15,915 nt of DNA from Lachnospiraceae bacterium (GTDB lineage: Bacteria; Bacillota; Clostridia; Lachnospirales; Lachnospiraceae), in assembly GCA_014804225.1 (NCBI GenBank), contig JAAVAF010000104.1, positions 1 to 15,915 on the forward strand. The letters run 5' to 3'. Below the pieces are notes generated by a model. That model was not told the origin of the DNA. It made no database searches and worked only from the letters and a program-made list of their open reading frames with translations. The position numbers were made by a program, and so were the translations under genes. Shown here piece after piece: positions 1-6,069 of the stretch (the stretch's first letter is position 1; each line of letters begins with the position of its first letter).

Positions 1-926
1 CGACGCCGATTACGTTTGCGGCATCGGCAAACTGTGCGCTTTACTGCGGTGCAAAGCCGGTGTTTGCAGATATTAATCCGAGAACATACAATATCAGTCC
101 GCAAAGTGTCGCCCAAAAGCTTACGGGTAAGACGAAAGCAGTTGTTGCTGTTGACTTTACCGGTCAAGCGGTGGAGCTCGACCCGTTATTGGAGCTGTGT
201 CATCAAAAAGGAATTGTTCTGATTGAGGACGGTGCACATTCCATTGGCACGAAATATAACGGAAAACCGATTGGAAGCATTGCGGATATGACGACCTTTA
301 GTTTCCACCCTGTAAAAACCGTGACTGGCGGCGAGGGCGGCGCGGTGCTGACAAATCGCGAGGACTTATATCAAAAATTGTTGCTGTATCGTTCCCACGG
401 TATTACAAAAGAGGAGCGGTTCTATGAAAACGAAAGTCATGGACCATGGTATCATGAGCAGATTGATTTGGGATATAATTACCGTATTACAGATATTCAG
501 TGCGCGTTGATTTTAAGCCAGCTTGACAAACTGGAGCGCTTTGCGAAAAGACGCAGGGAGATTGTGGAGCAGTATAATGAGGCATTTCGCAAACTGCCAG
601 AGCTTTTCGTACAGGAGGAAATTGCAGAATCGGATACGGTAAGGCATTTGTATATTCTGCGCATTGTGCCCGAACGGTTAAAGATTGACAGGAGAGGCTT
701 TTTTGAGGCGCTTGCGGCGGAGAATATTGCGTGTAATGTGCATTATATTCCCGTTTACTGGCATCCGTATTACGAAAAGCTTGGATACAAAAAAGGGCTT
801 TGTCCAAATGCAGAAAAGCTTTACAATGAGATCTTAAGTCTGCCGCTTTATTATTCGCTCACAGATGACGATGTAGCGGACGTGATTGCGGCAGTGGAAA
901 AGATTGTTGCATATTATAAAAAATAG
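1..926 (+). CDS. pseC: PseC, UDP-4-amino-4,6-dideoxy-N-acetyl-L-altrosamine transaminase (5' partial)
   Basis: This is the C-terminal part of a PLP-dependent DegT/DnrJ/EryC1/StrS sugar aminotransferase. The reading frame is open from base 3 at the left edge to a TAG at 924-926, giving 307 visible residues. The family is usually about 380-390 residues, so roughly the first 75-80 are missing. The visible start, TPITFAASANCALYCGAKPV, is typical of PseC. IEDGAHSIG holds the PLP-contacting Asp. FSFHPVKTVTGGEGG holds the PLP-binding lysine (codon 315-317), and its HPVKT form is the PseC/PglE-like variant of the family motif. PseC aminates C4 of the 4-keto sugar made by PseB, in the cytoplasm, the second step of pseudaminic acid synthesis. 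The downstream pseF, pseI and pseG support the PseC assignment over other members. PseB should lie just left of the window. An ATG at 60 is internal, not the true start. Confidence 0.92.
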   Translation, partial: TPITFAASANCALYCGAKPVFADINPRTYNISPQSVAQKLTGKTKAVVAVDFTGQAVELDPLLELCHQKGIVLIEDGAHSIGTKYNGKPIGSIADMTTFSFHPVKTVTGGEGGAVLTNREDLYQKLLLYRSHGITKEERFYENESHGPWYHEQIDLGYNYRITDIQCALILSQLDKLERFAKRRREIVEQYNEAFRKLPELFVQEEIAESDTVRHLYILRIVPERLKIDRRGFFEALAAENIACNVHYIPVYWHPYYEKLGYKKGLCPNAEKLYNEILSLPLYYSLTDDDVADVIAAVEKIVAYYKK

Positions 927-927
927 G

Positions 928-961
928 AGTACAAGGGTGGTGGTGGCTGCCTTGTACTTTT
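928..961 (+). terminator. Hairpin with short T run after pseC (possible terminator or attenuator)
   Basis: A perfect 9-bp inverted repeat, AGTACAAGG (928-936) and CCTTGTACT (950-958), encloses a 13-base G/T-rich loop and runs into a TTTT at 958-961. It starts one base after the pseC stop codon. The T run is short and the stem only moderately GC-rich, so complete termination is doubtful. Partial termination or a 3' stabilising hairpin inside the operon is equally possible. Confidence 0.45.
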
Positions 962-970
962 GAATGCACA

Positions 971-1042
971 CGCCGACGCAGAGGAAATATGCCACTGAAG
1001 TGGCGCGTCGGCGGCGCGCGAGCAGGGGCATTTCCCCCCTGC
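971..1042 (+). ncRNA. Candidate structured RNA element in the pseC-pseF spacer
   Basis: Two more hairpins follow the post-pseC hairpin in a GC-rich stretch unlike its surroundings. The first has a perfect 9-bp outer stem CGCCGACGC (971-979) with GCGTCGGCG (1005-1013), an 11-base bulge on the 5' side (980-990), and a 5-bp inner stem GCCAC/GTGGC (991-995, 1000-1004) capped by TGAA. The second has a 7-bp stem GCAGGGG/CCCCTGC (1022-1028, 1036-1042) with a 7-base loop. Bases 1030-1035 of that loop (ATTTCC) are exactly complementary to 983-988 (GGAAAT) in the bulge of the first, which would allow a pseudoknot. The pseF ribosome site follows at 1058-1062. It could be a cis-regulatory RNA, a processing element or a dispersed palindromic repeat. 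I do not recognise it as a known riboswitch class. Confidence 0.45.
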
Positions 1043-1069
1043 CCGATTTAGAAAGTTGGAGGTCTACAG

Positions 1070-1771
1070 ATGAAACGTGTCGCAATCATTACAGCGAGGG
1101 GAGGCAGTAAGCGAATTCCCCGAAAGAATATTAAGCCGTTTTTAGGAAAACCCATACTGGAATACAGTATCGCGGCGGCGTTTGTGGCTGATATTTTTGA
1201 TGAAGTTATGGTTTCCACGGACGATGAGGAGATTGCTGATATGGCCAAAGCAGCAGGAGCAAAGGTGCCGTTTTTGCGGAGTGAGAAAACGGCAAATGAT
1301 TTTGCTTCGACGGCAGATGTAGTGAATGAAGTGTTAAACACTTATGAAGAACAGGGAGTCTGCTTTGACAGGGCGTGCTGTATCTATCCCACTGCACCGT
1401 TTGTGACGGGGGATGCGATAAAGAAGGCGATGCGGCTTTTAGAACAGGAGCACGCTGATTGTGTCATTCCGGTTGTGAAATTTTCGTTTCCGCCGCAGCG
1501 TGGTGTGGTCATCGAGGACGGCAGAATTGTGCCAAAGTGGAAAGAATGTATGAATATGCGCTCACAGGACTTGGAGCCGCTCTATCATGATTGTGGTCAA
1601 TTTTACTGCCTTAATGTGGAAAGTTTCAAGCAGCAGAAAGCAATCTGGATGGAGAATGTAGTGCCGTTTATTCAAGACGAAATGACGGTACAGGACATAG
1701 ACACGCCCGAGGACTGGGAAATTGCAGAAATGAAGTACCGTATACTGCATGGAGAAGGAAAAAACGAGTAA
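1070..1771 (+). CDS. pseF: PseF, pseudaminic acid cytidylyltransferase
   Basis: This protein activates pseudaminic acid with CTP to give CMP-pseudaminic acid, the donor for transferases, releasing pyrophosphate. It is 233 residues, normal for the family. The N-terminal nucleotide-binding signature ARGGSKRIPRKNIK (residues 9-22) is the CMP-sugar synthetase P-loop-like motif in its PseF form. VSTDDEEIADMAK follows around residues 48-60, YPTAPFV near 104-110, and the C-terminal QDIDTPEDW supplies the conserved metal-binding Asp. GGAGG at 1058-1062 lies 7 bases before the ATG, fixing the start. The gene sits between pseC and pseI in the usual pathway grouping. NeuA (sialic acid) and LegF are the close alternatives; the RIPRKN version of the motif and the neighbours favour PseF. 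Confidence 0.92.
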   Translation: MKRVAIITARGGSKRIPRKNIKPFLGKPILEYSIAAAFVADIFDEVMVSTDDEEIADMAKAAGAKVPFLRSEKTANDFASTADVVNEVLNTYEEQGVCFDRACCIYPTAPFVTGDAIKKAMRLLEQEHADCVIPVVKFSFPPQRGVVIEDGRIVPKWKECMNMRSQDLEPLYHDCGQFYCLNVESFKQQKAIWMENVVPFIQDEMTVQDIDTPEDWEIAEMKYRILHGEGKNE

Positions 1772-1807
1772 GATTTTTCGTTATGAAGAGAAATAAGGGG
1801 GGAAAAC

Positions 1808-2857
1808 ATGAGCAGTACAATCAAAATCAATGGGAGAGCGGTAGGAGATGGGGCGCCTGCCTATATCATCGCCGAAATGTCGGCAAACCATGCGGGAAGT
1901 ATTGAGCGTGCCCTTGAGATGATTCATGTGGCAAAGGAAGCGGGGGCGGACTGCGTCAAGATACAGACCTATACACCCGATACGATGACAATTGATTGTC
2001 ATAATGAATATTTCAACATTTCAAAGGGCACTTGGGAAGGCGAAAATCTGTATTCTTTGTATCAAAAAGCATATACGCCGTGGGAGTGGCAGGACAAGCT
2101 GCGTGATGAGGCGGCAAAGGTCGGGATTGATTTTCTTTCCACACCGTTTGATCCTACCTCGGTGGATTTTTTGGAGGAGCTTGGTCTTGGCTTTTACAAA
2201 GTGGCGTCCTTTGAGCTTGTGGATATTCCGCTGTTGGAGTATATTGCGTCAAAGAACAAGCCGATTATTATGTCAACCGGAATGGCGACGCTCACGGAGA
2301 TCGAGGAGGCGGTCAATGCGATATATGCCACAGGAAACAGGCAGCTTGCATTGATGAAGTGCTCCAGTGCATATCCCGCAAAGAGCGAGGAGATGAATTT
2401 GCGCACAATTTGTGATTTAAAACAACGGTTTGATATCCCAATCGGACTTTCTGACCACTCGATGGGAAGCTTTAGCGCGACAACGGCAGTCGCTATGGGA
2501 GCGAATATTATTGAAAAGCATTTCTGTATCAGCCGCGCGATCAAAAATCCCGATTCGTCGTTTTCGATGGAGCCCGATGAATTTCGGACAATGGTGGAAC
2601 AGGTGCGCGAGGTTGAGAAAGCGATGGGAACGGTGTCATATGGCGTGTCAAAACAGGAGGAATCGAATGCGTGCTTTCGGCGTTCACTGTTTGTGGTGGA
2701 AGACATCAAAGCAGGAGAGAAGCTTACCGCTGAAAATATCCGAAGCATTCGCCCGGCGTACGGGGTGAAGCCGAAGTATTATAAGGAAGTGCTTGGAAAG
2801 ACGGCAAAGCATGATATCAAGCGCGGAACGCCGTTGGCGTTTGAGGACATTGAATAA
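1808..2857 (+). CDS. pseI: PseI, pseudaminic acid synthase
   Basis: This protein condenses 2,4-diacetamido-2,4,6-trideoxy-L-altrose with phosphoenolpyruvate to form pseudaminic acid. The 349 residues match the NeuB/PseI family. An N-terminal TIM barrel (about 18-275) holds IAEMSANHAGS (21-31), the substrate lysine region CVKIQTYTPDT (49-59), LSDHSMG with metal ligand H217, and EKHF with H238. A C-terminal SAF/antifreeze-like domain (about 285-346) holds RRSLFVVEDIKAGE and the conserved Arg in IRPAYG (about 316). EMSANH is the PseI-type variant of the NeuB EIGxNH motif. The AAGGGGGG at 1795-1802 lies 5 bases before the ATG. The 36-base gap after pseF suggests one transcript. NeuB or LegI are less likely given the flanking pseF, pseG and pseC. 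Confidence 0.94.
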   Translation: MSSTIKINGRAVGDGAPAYIIAEMSANHAGSIERALEMIHVAKEAGADCVKIQTYTPDTMTIDCHNEYFNISKGTWEGENLYSLYQKAYTPWEWQDKLRDEAAKVGIDFLSTPFDPTSVDFLEELGLGFYKVASFELVDIPLLEYIASKNKPIIMSTGMATLTEIEEAVNAIYATGNRQLALMKCSSAYPAKSEEMNLRTICDLKQRFDIPIGLSDHSMGSFSATTAVAMGANIIEKHFCISRAIKNPDSSFSMEPDEFRTMVEQVREVEKAMGTVSYGVSKQEESNACFRRSLFVVEDIKAGEKLTAENIRSIRPAYGVKPKYYKEVLGKTAKHDIKRGTPLAFEDIE

Positions 2858-2861
2858 AGAT

Positions 2862-2901
2862 TGAAAAATCAGAGATTTTTCATAAACGAATTTATTCGTT
2901 T
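2862..2901 (+). repeat. Two consecutive AT-rich hairpins after pseI
   Basis: A perfect 9-bp inverted repeat TGAAAAATC (2862-2870) and GATTTTTCA (2874-2882) with a 3-base spacer is followed at once by AAACGAAT (2884-2891) and ATTCGTTT (2894-2901), which extends one T further. They lie 5 bases after the pseI stop. Both stems are AT-rich. The second ends in TTTT and could act as a weak terminator; the first lacks a T run of its own. The remaining 93 bases before the next gene show nothing else convincing apart from that gene's leader. Confidence 0.45.
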
Positions 2902-2959
2902 TGCAAATATTGTGCAGAGAATTTCATACATCAAAAAGCTGACGCTTTTCGCTGTCAGG

Positions 2960-2997
2960 AATTCGCAAACTGTGGAAGGGATATTGTTATTGATATG
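2960..2997 (+). repeat. Leader copy 1, similar to 6032-6069
   Basis: This 38-base segment, ending at the ATG of the GNAT gene, aligns without gaps to 6032-6069, which ends at the ATG of the acyltransferase-3 gene. By hand count 29 of 38 positions agree. Shared parts are AATTCGCA-ACTG, a purine-rich ribosome site and TTATT-AT before the ATG. The matched length supports ATG 2995 as the real start even though its ribosome site (GGAAGGG, 2974-2980) is 14 bases away, longer than usual. It may be a duplicated translation-initiation region. Confidence 0.5.
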
Positions 2998-3447
2998 TGT
3001 TTATCGTTGCGAAAGGTGAATCCAACAGATGTGGATTTGTTATATAAATGGGCAAATGATTCCGAGGTTCGGAAGAATGCTTTCCATACGGAACCGATAC
3101 CCTATGAAAATCATGTAAAGTGGTTTGCTAAAATGCTGGAGGATACGTCTGTATATCAGTACATTTTGTATCAGGGGGAATTACCAATAGGGCAGATACG
3201 ACTGAATGTTGAGGGCAACGAGGCATTGATTGATTACAGTATTTCGGCAGAATATCGAGGGAAAGGCTTTGGAAGCAAACTGTTACAGTTGGTAAGAGAA
3301 CAGATTGCCATAGATAAAATATCTAATGTTATTAAAATGATAGGTCAGGTGAAATATGAAAATCAGGCCTCTGCAAGAGCGTTTGAAAAATGCGGTTTTA
3401 CCAAACGGGAAACGGCGGAGTATATACAGTATGAGTTTTTATTATAA
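2995..3447 (+). CDS. GNAT-family N-acetyltransferase, PseH-like
   Basis: This is a 150-residue cytoplasmic GNAT acetyltransferase. The acetyl-CoA pyrophosphate-binding motif is AEYRGKGFGSKLL (residues 85-97), and the C-terminal YENQASARAFEKCGF (121-135) is the typical GNAT motif B region. The N-terminal KWANDSEVRKNAF (18-30) and ENHVKWF (38-44) resemble the sugar N-acetyltransferase branch that includes PseH, and also GNAT domains I recall being fused to PseG. PseH acetylates the 4-amino group made by PseC before PseG removes UDP. That is the likely role here, because pseC, pseI and pseG surround it and the pathway needs such an enzyme. A second GNAT at 12107 also resembles PseH, so the assignment is not unique. 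The start has a long ribosome-site spacing but matches a second leader at 6032-6069. Confidence 0.75.
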   Translation: MCLSLRKVNPTDVDLLYKWANDSEVRKNAFHTEPIPYENHVKWFAKMLEDTSVYQYILYQGELPIGQIRLNVEGNEALIDYSISAEYRGKGFGSKLLQLVREQIAIDKISNVIKMIGQVKYENQASARAFEKCGFTKRETAEYIQYEFLL

Positions 3448-3477
3448 AGATACAAATGGGCTGAAAGGAGTGAGTGA

Positions 3478-4167
3478 ATGCGGATTATTATTGCAACTGT
3501 GAAGTCATGGAATATCGAGCGTGCAAAAGCGTTGCAAAAGCAGTATGAGGGTGTTCACGATATTGTGATTTATACAACAAAGGAAGAATATACGATAGAT
3601 AACGTGCGTAATTTTAATCCGGATTATATTTTCATGCCGCATTGGTCCTATTTGGTTTCTAACGAAATTACGGGCAATTATGCGTGTGTTGTATTTCATA
3701 TGACGGATTTACCGTATGGACGCGGCGGCAGTCCGCTGCAAAATCTGATTGTGCGCGGACATAAGGAAACGAAAATATCGGCGATTAAGGTGACCGAAAA
3801 ACTTGATGGCGGACCTGTCTATATGAAGCGTCCCTTGTCACTTGAGGGAAGCGCGCAGGAAATCTTTGTGCGCTGTGCGGATATTATTTTTCGGGAAATG
3901 CTTCCGGTATTTTTGACAGAGAAAATTGAGCCAAAGCCACAGGAGGGTGAACCAGTCGTCTTTAAACGGAGAAAACCGGAGGAAGGACAAATAACACCCG
4001 ATATGGAATTGGATAAAATCTATGATTACATCAGAATGCTTGATGCGGAAGGATATCCGAGAGCGTATATGGAGTTTGGCGGTTACAAGCTGGAGTTTGA
4101 ACAGGCGCAAGCTTCGGCGGACGGACAGGAGCTTTCGGCAAGGGTGATTTTTAAGAAACAAATATAG
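3478..4167 (+). CDS. Formyltransferase-fold protein, probable amino-sugar N-formyltransferase
   Basis: This 229-residue protein resembles the N10-formyltetrahydrofolate-dependent formyltransferase fold (Fmt, ArnA N-domain, sugar N-formyltransferases). The active-site loop reads CVVFHMTDLPYGRGGSP (residues 70-86), giving catalytic His74 and the LP..RGGSP substrate loop. LDGGPVYMKR (109-118) supplies the conserved Asp110. A short C-terminal part (about 160-229) includes KRRKPEEGQI and YIRMLDAEGYPRAY, as in the post-catalytic region of sugar formyltransferases. The Asn normally two residues before the His is Val72 here. At 229 residues it is shorter than tRNA formyltransferase (about 310) and lacks a full tRNA-binding C-domain, so tRNA is an unlikely substrate. 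With pse genes on both sides, formylation of an amino group on the pseudaminic acid precursor is inferred. GAAAGGAG at 3463-3470 lies 7 bases before the ATG. Confidence 0.78.
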   Translation: MRIIIATVKSWNIERAKALQKQYEGVHDIVIYTTKEEYTIDNVRNFNPDYIFMPHWSYLVSNEITGNYACVVFHMTDLPYGRGGSPLQNLIVRGHKETKISAIKVTEKLDGGPVYMKRPLSLEGSAQEIFVRCADIIFREMLPVFLTEKIEPKPQEGEPVVFKRRKPEEGQITPDMELDKIYDYIRMLDAEGYPRAYMEFGGYKLEFEQAQASADGQELSARVIFKKQI

Positions 4168-4170
4168 GTA

Positions 4171-4196
4171 ATGTGAAAAATTAAAATTTTTCACAT
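4171..4196 (+). repeat. 26-base near-perfect AT-rich palindrome
   Basis: ATGTGAAAAATT (4171-4182) and AATTTTTCACAT (4185-4196) are perfect inverted repeats separated by AA. The palindrome lies 3 bases after the formyltransferase stop and 20 before the next ATG. No T run follows on either strand, so it is not a standard terminator. It shares the TGAAAAAT/ATTTTTCA arms with the hairpin at 2862-2882. It could be an mRNA-stabilising or processing hairpin, or a dyad bound by a protein. Confidence 0.55.
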
Positions 4197-4216
4197 GGCA
4201 AGAATGGGGGATTAAG

Positions 4217-4906
4217 ATGAAAACAGTATTAATTGTAGCGGCACACCCGGACGATGAAATCCTTGGTGTTGGTGCGACTGCGGCAAGGCACGTCGCAGAG
4301 GGCGACGCGGTATATGCGTTGATTTTGGGCGAGGGACAGACATCGCGCGGTACAAATCGGGAGGATATCGGCAGAGAAACGGTGGAGGAACTTCACAAAA
4401 ATACGTTGGAGAGTGCAAAGGTAATCGGATTTCGTGAAGTCTTTTTTGCAGATTTTCCCGACAATCGTTTTGACGAGGTTGATTTGCTGGATATTGTGAA
4501 GGCAGTGGAAGAAAAGATTCGGGAATTAAAGCCGCAAATTGTGTATACACATTACAGCGGTGATTTGAACGTTGACCACCAGTATACAGCACGCGCAGTG
4601 CTTACGGCGACAAGACCAATTGGCGATTACTGTGTGGAAGAACTTTATGCGTTTGAAACGCTTTCTTCCTCAGAGTGGAATTTTGATCATACGTTACAGG
4701 CAGCGTTTAGTCCCAATGTATTTGTAGATATTACGGATTATTATGCGTGCAAGGAAGATGCGATGAAGTGTTACGTATCAGAACTTTGTGAGTTTCCGCA
4801 CCCCAGAAGCCTTGCAGGAATGGATGTGCAATCCAAATCGCGGGGCATGGCTGCCGGAATGCAGCGTGCGGAGGCGTTTATGTTGATACGTAAAACATTA
4901 AAATAA
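4217..4906 (+). CDS. PIG-L/LmbE-family zinc N-deacetylase
   Basis: This 229-residue protein is of the PIG-L/LmbE superfamily, whose members remove N-acetyl groups from sugars (GlcNAc-PI, MshB, BshB and others). The N-terminal AAHPDDEILGVGA (residues 8-20) gives zinc ligands His10 and Asp13 and catalytic base Asp12. THYSGDLNVDHQYT (111-124) gives the third zinc ligand, His121. A C-terminal HPRSLAGM and an Arg-rich end match the usual family length. It has no signal peptide, so it acts in the cytoplasm on a nucleotide-linked or free sugar. Lying between the formyltransferase and pseG, it probably deacetylates a pseudaminic acid intermediate so that another acyl group can be placed there; this role is inferred. 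GGGGG at 4206-4210 lies 6 bases before the ATG. Confidence 0.85.
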   Translation: MKTVLIVAAHPDDEILGVGATAARHVAEGDAVYALILGEGQTSRGTNREDIGRETVEELHKNTLESAKVIGFREVFFADFPDNRFDEVDLLDIVKAVEEKIRELKPQIVYTHYSGDLNVDHQYTARAVLTATRPIGDYCVEELYAFETLSSSEWNFDHTLQAAFSPNVFVDITDYYACKEDAMKCYVSELCEFPHPRSLAGMDVQSKSRGMAAGMQRAEAFMLIRKTLK

Positions 4907-4939
4907 ACTTGATGCAAATGGGGAAAGGAGCAAAACAAT

Positions 4940-6016
4940 ATGTTGTACATTCGTGCGGACGGCAATACGCAGATTGGAATGGGGCATATCATGCGCTGCC
5001 TTTCAATTGCGGAAGCTGCTGTGGCGCTTGGTGCCAAATATGAACCTGTGTTTCTTGTGGCAGATGAAGGCTGCCTTAGTATGATAGAGGAACGGGGATT
5101 TCGTGTGATGGTATTGCATACGGATTACAAGAATATGATAAGCGAGCTTCCTCAGTTAAACAAATTATTGGATCGAGAACAGGATATTTTGCTTGTAGAC
5201 AGCTATCAGGCGGATACAGCATATTTTGAGGCAGTTTCGGAGCTTGCATTTACGGTATGTCTTGAAGATATGGGAGAACCTTATCCGGTTGATCTGTTGA
5301 TTAATTATAATCTTTATGCGCCGAAGCTAAGAGAGAAGTATCAGTTAAATGGAAAACCGCTCAATATGCTTCTTGGGGCGGAGTATATGCCTCTTAGGAG
5401 TGTGTTTCAGAAGGATACTGAATATCATGTGAAAGATAAAGTAACAGATGTTATGATAACTACGGGCGGCAGCGACCCCTATTTTGCGGCGGGAGCGTTT
5501 GCGGAAGCATTTCTCTCGGCAGAGTGTGAGCTTTGTGGTGGTGATGATAAAAATCAAATCACATGGCATATTGTAAGCGGCCCCTTCAATGCGTTTGCCG
5601 ACCGATTGAAGGAAACTTACGGGGAATATGAAAACGTAGTGATCTATGAGGGGCTTAAAGACCTGAAGGCACTTATGAAACGCTGTGATGTGGTTCTTAC
5701 CGCAACAGGAAGCACGGTTTATGAGGTAAGTGCACTCGGTGTGCCGATGATTGCATTTTATTTTGCAGAAAATCAAAGACAGGGTGCAGAGGAGCTGGCG
5801 GAGCTTACGGATATTGTGAATGTGGGCTGTTTTAGTGATGACAGGGATCGTGTAATCGGCAAAGCAGTAGAGGCGCTAAAGAAATGTGTTAACGACAAAA
5901 AATATCGGATGTTATTATATCAACAGGAACGTCGGTTAATTGACGGAAAAGGTGCGGAGAGAATTGCAAGCGAGATTTTTCGACTGCAAGAGGAGCAGGA
6001 TTCAAGGGCATTGTAA
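4940..6016 (+). CDS. pseG: PseG, UDP-2,4-diacetamido-2,4,6-trideoxy-L-altropyranose hydrolase
   Basis: This protein removes UDP from the diacylated altrose precursor, giving the free sugar used by PseI. The 358 residues form a GT-B-like (MurG-related) fold. The N-terminal RADGNTQIGMGHIMRC (residues 5-20) is the PseG signature, with His16 as the expected catalytic base. ILLVDSYQ (about 83-90) and the C-domain TTGGSDPYF (about 174-182) and LTATGSTVYEVSALGVPMIAF (about 252-272) are the UDP-binding segments. There is no C-terminal GNAT fusion, which some PseG proteins have; the separate GNAT at 2995 may take that role. AAAGGAG at 4924-4930 lies 9 bases before the ATG. The gene follows the deacetylase by 33 bases and is the last pathway gene of the pseudaminic module. 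Confidence 0.91.
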   Translation: MLYIRADGNTQIGMGHIMRCLSIAEAAVALGAKYEPVFLVADEGCLSMIEERGFRVMVLHTDYKNMISELPQLNKLLDREQDILLVDSYQADTAYFEAVSELAFTVCLEDMGEPYPVDLLINYNLYAPKLREKYQLNGKPLNMLLGAEYMPLRSVFQKDTEYHVKDKVTDVMITTGGSDPYFAAGAFAEAFLSAECELCGGDDKNQITWHIVSGPFNAFADRLKETYGEYENVVIYEGLKDLKALMKRCDVVLTATGSTVYEVSALGVPMIAFYFAENQRQGAEELAELTDIVNVGCFSDDRDRVIGKAVEALKKCVNDKKYRMLLYQQERRLIDGKGAERIASEIFRLQEEQDSRAL

Positions 6017-6031
6017 ACAAATTCACATTAA

Positions 6032-6069
6032 AATTCGCAGACTGAGAAAGGAGCACAGTTATTAATATG
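6032..6069 (+). repeat. Leader copy 2, similar to 2960-2997
   Basis: This 38-base leader of the acyltransferase-3 gene matches 2960-2997 without gaps at 29 of 38 positions by hand count. Here the ribosome site is GAAAGGAG (6046-6053), 13 bases before the ATG. Both copies carry GTT ATT (G/A)AT just before the ATG in the same frame, so an unusual ATT start two codons upstream is formally possible in both, though unlikely. Confidence 0.5.

Noticed and set aside
1022..1050. Third spacer hairpin read as a rho-independent terminator
   Set aside because: It is GC-rich, but only TTT follows after CCGA, so there is no real T tract; kept as part of the structured element instead.
834..1085. A minus-strand open frame of 83 codons spanning the pseC-pseF spacer
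   Set aside because: It overlaps pseC and the pseF start, has no clear ribosome site, and its protein resembles nothing I know; the hairpins explain the sequence better.
2194..2748. A long minus-strand open frame (184 codons) opposite pseI
   Set aside because: pseI is certain on the + strand by its motifs; the antisense frame has the typical shadow composition and no recognisable domain.
2901..2930. Possible promoter TTGCAA ... CATACA before the GNAT gene
   Set aside because: Both boxes match the consensus poorly, so it is no better than chance in an AT-rich spacer.
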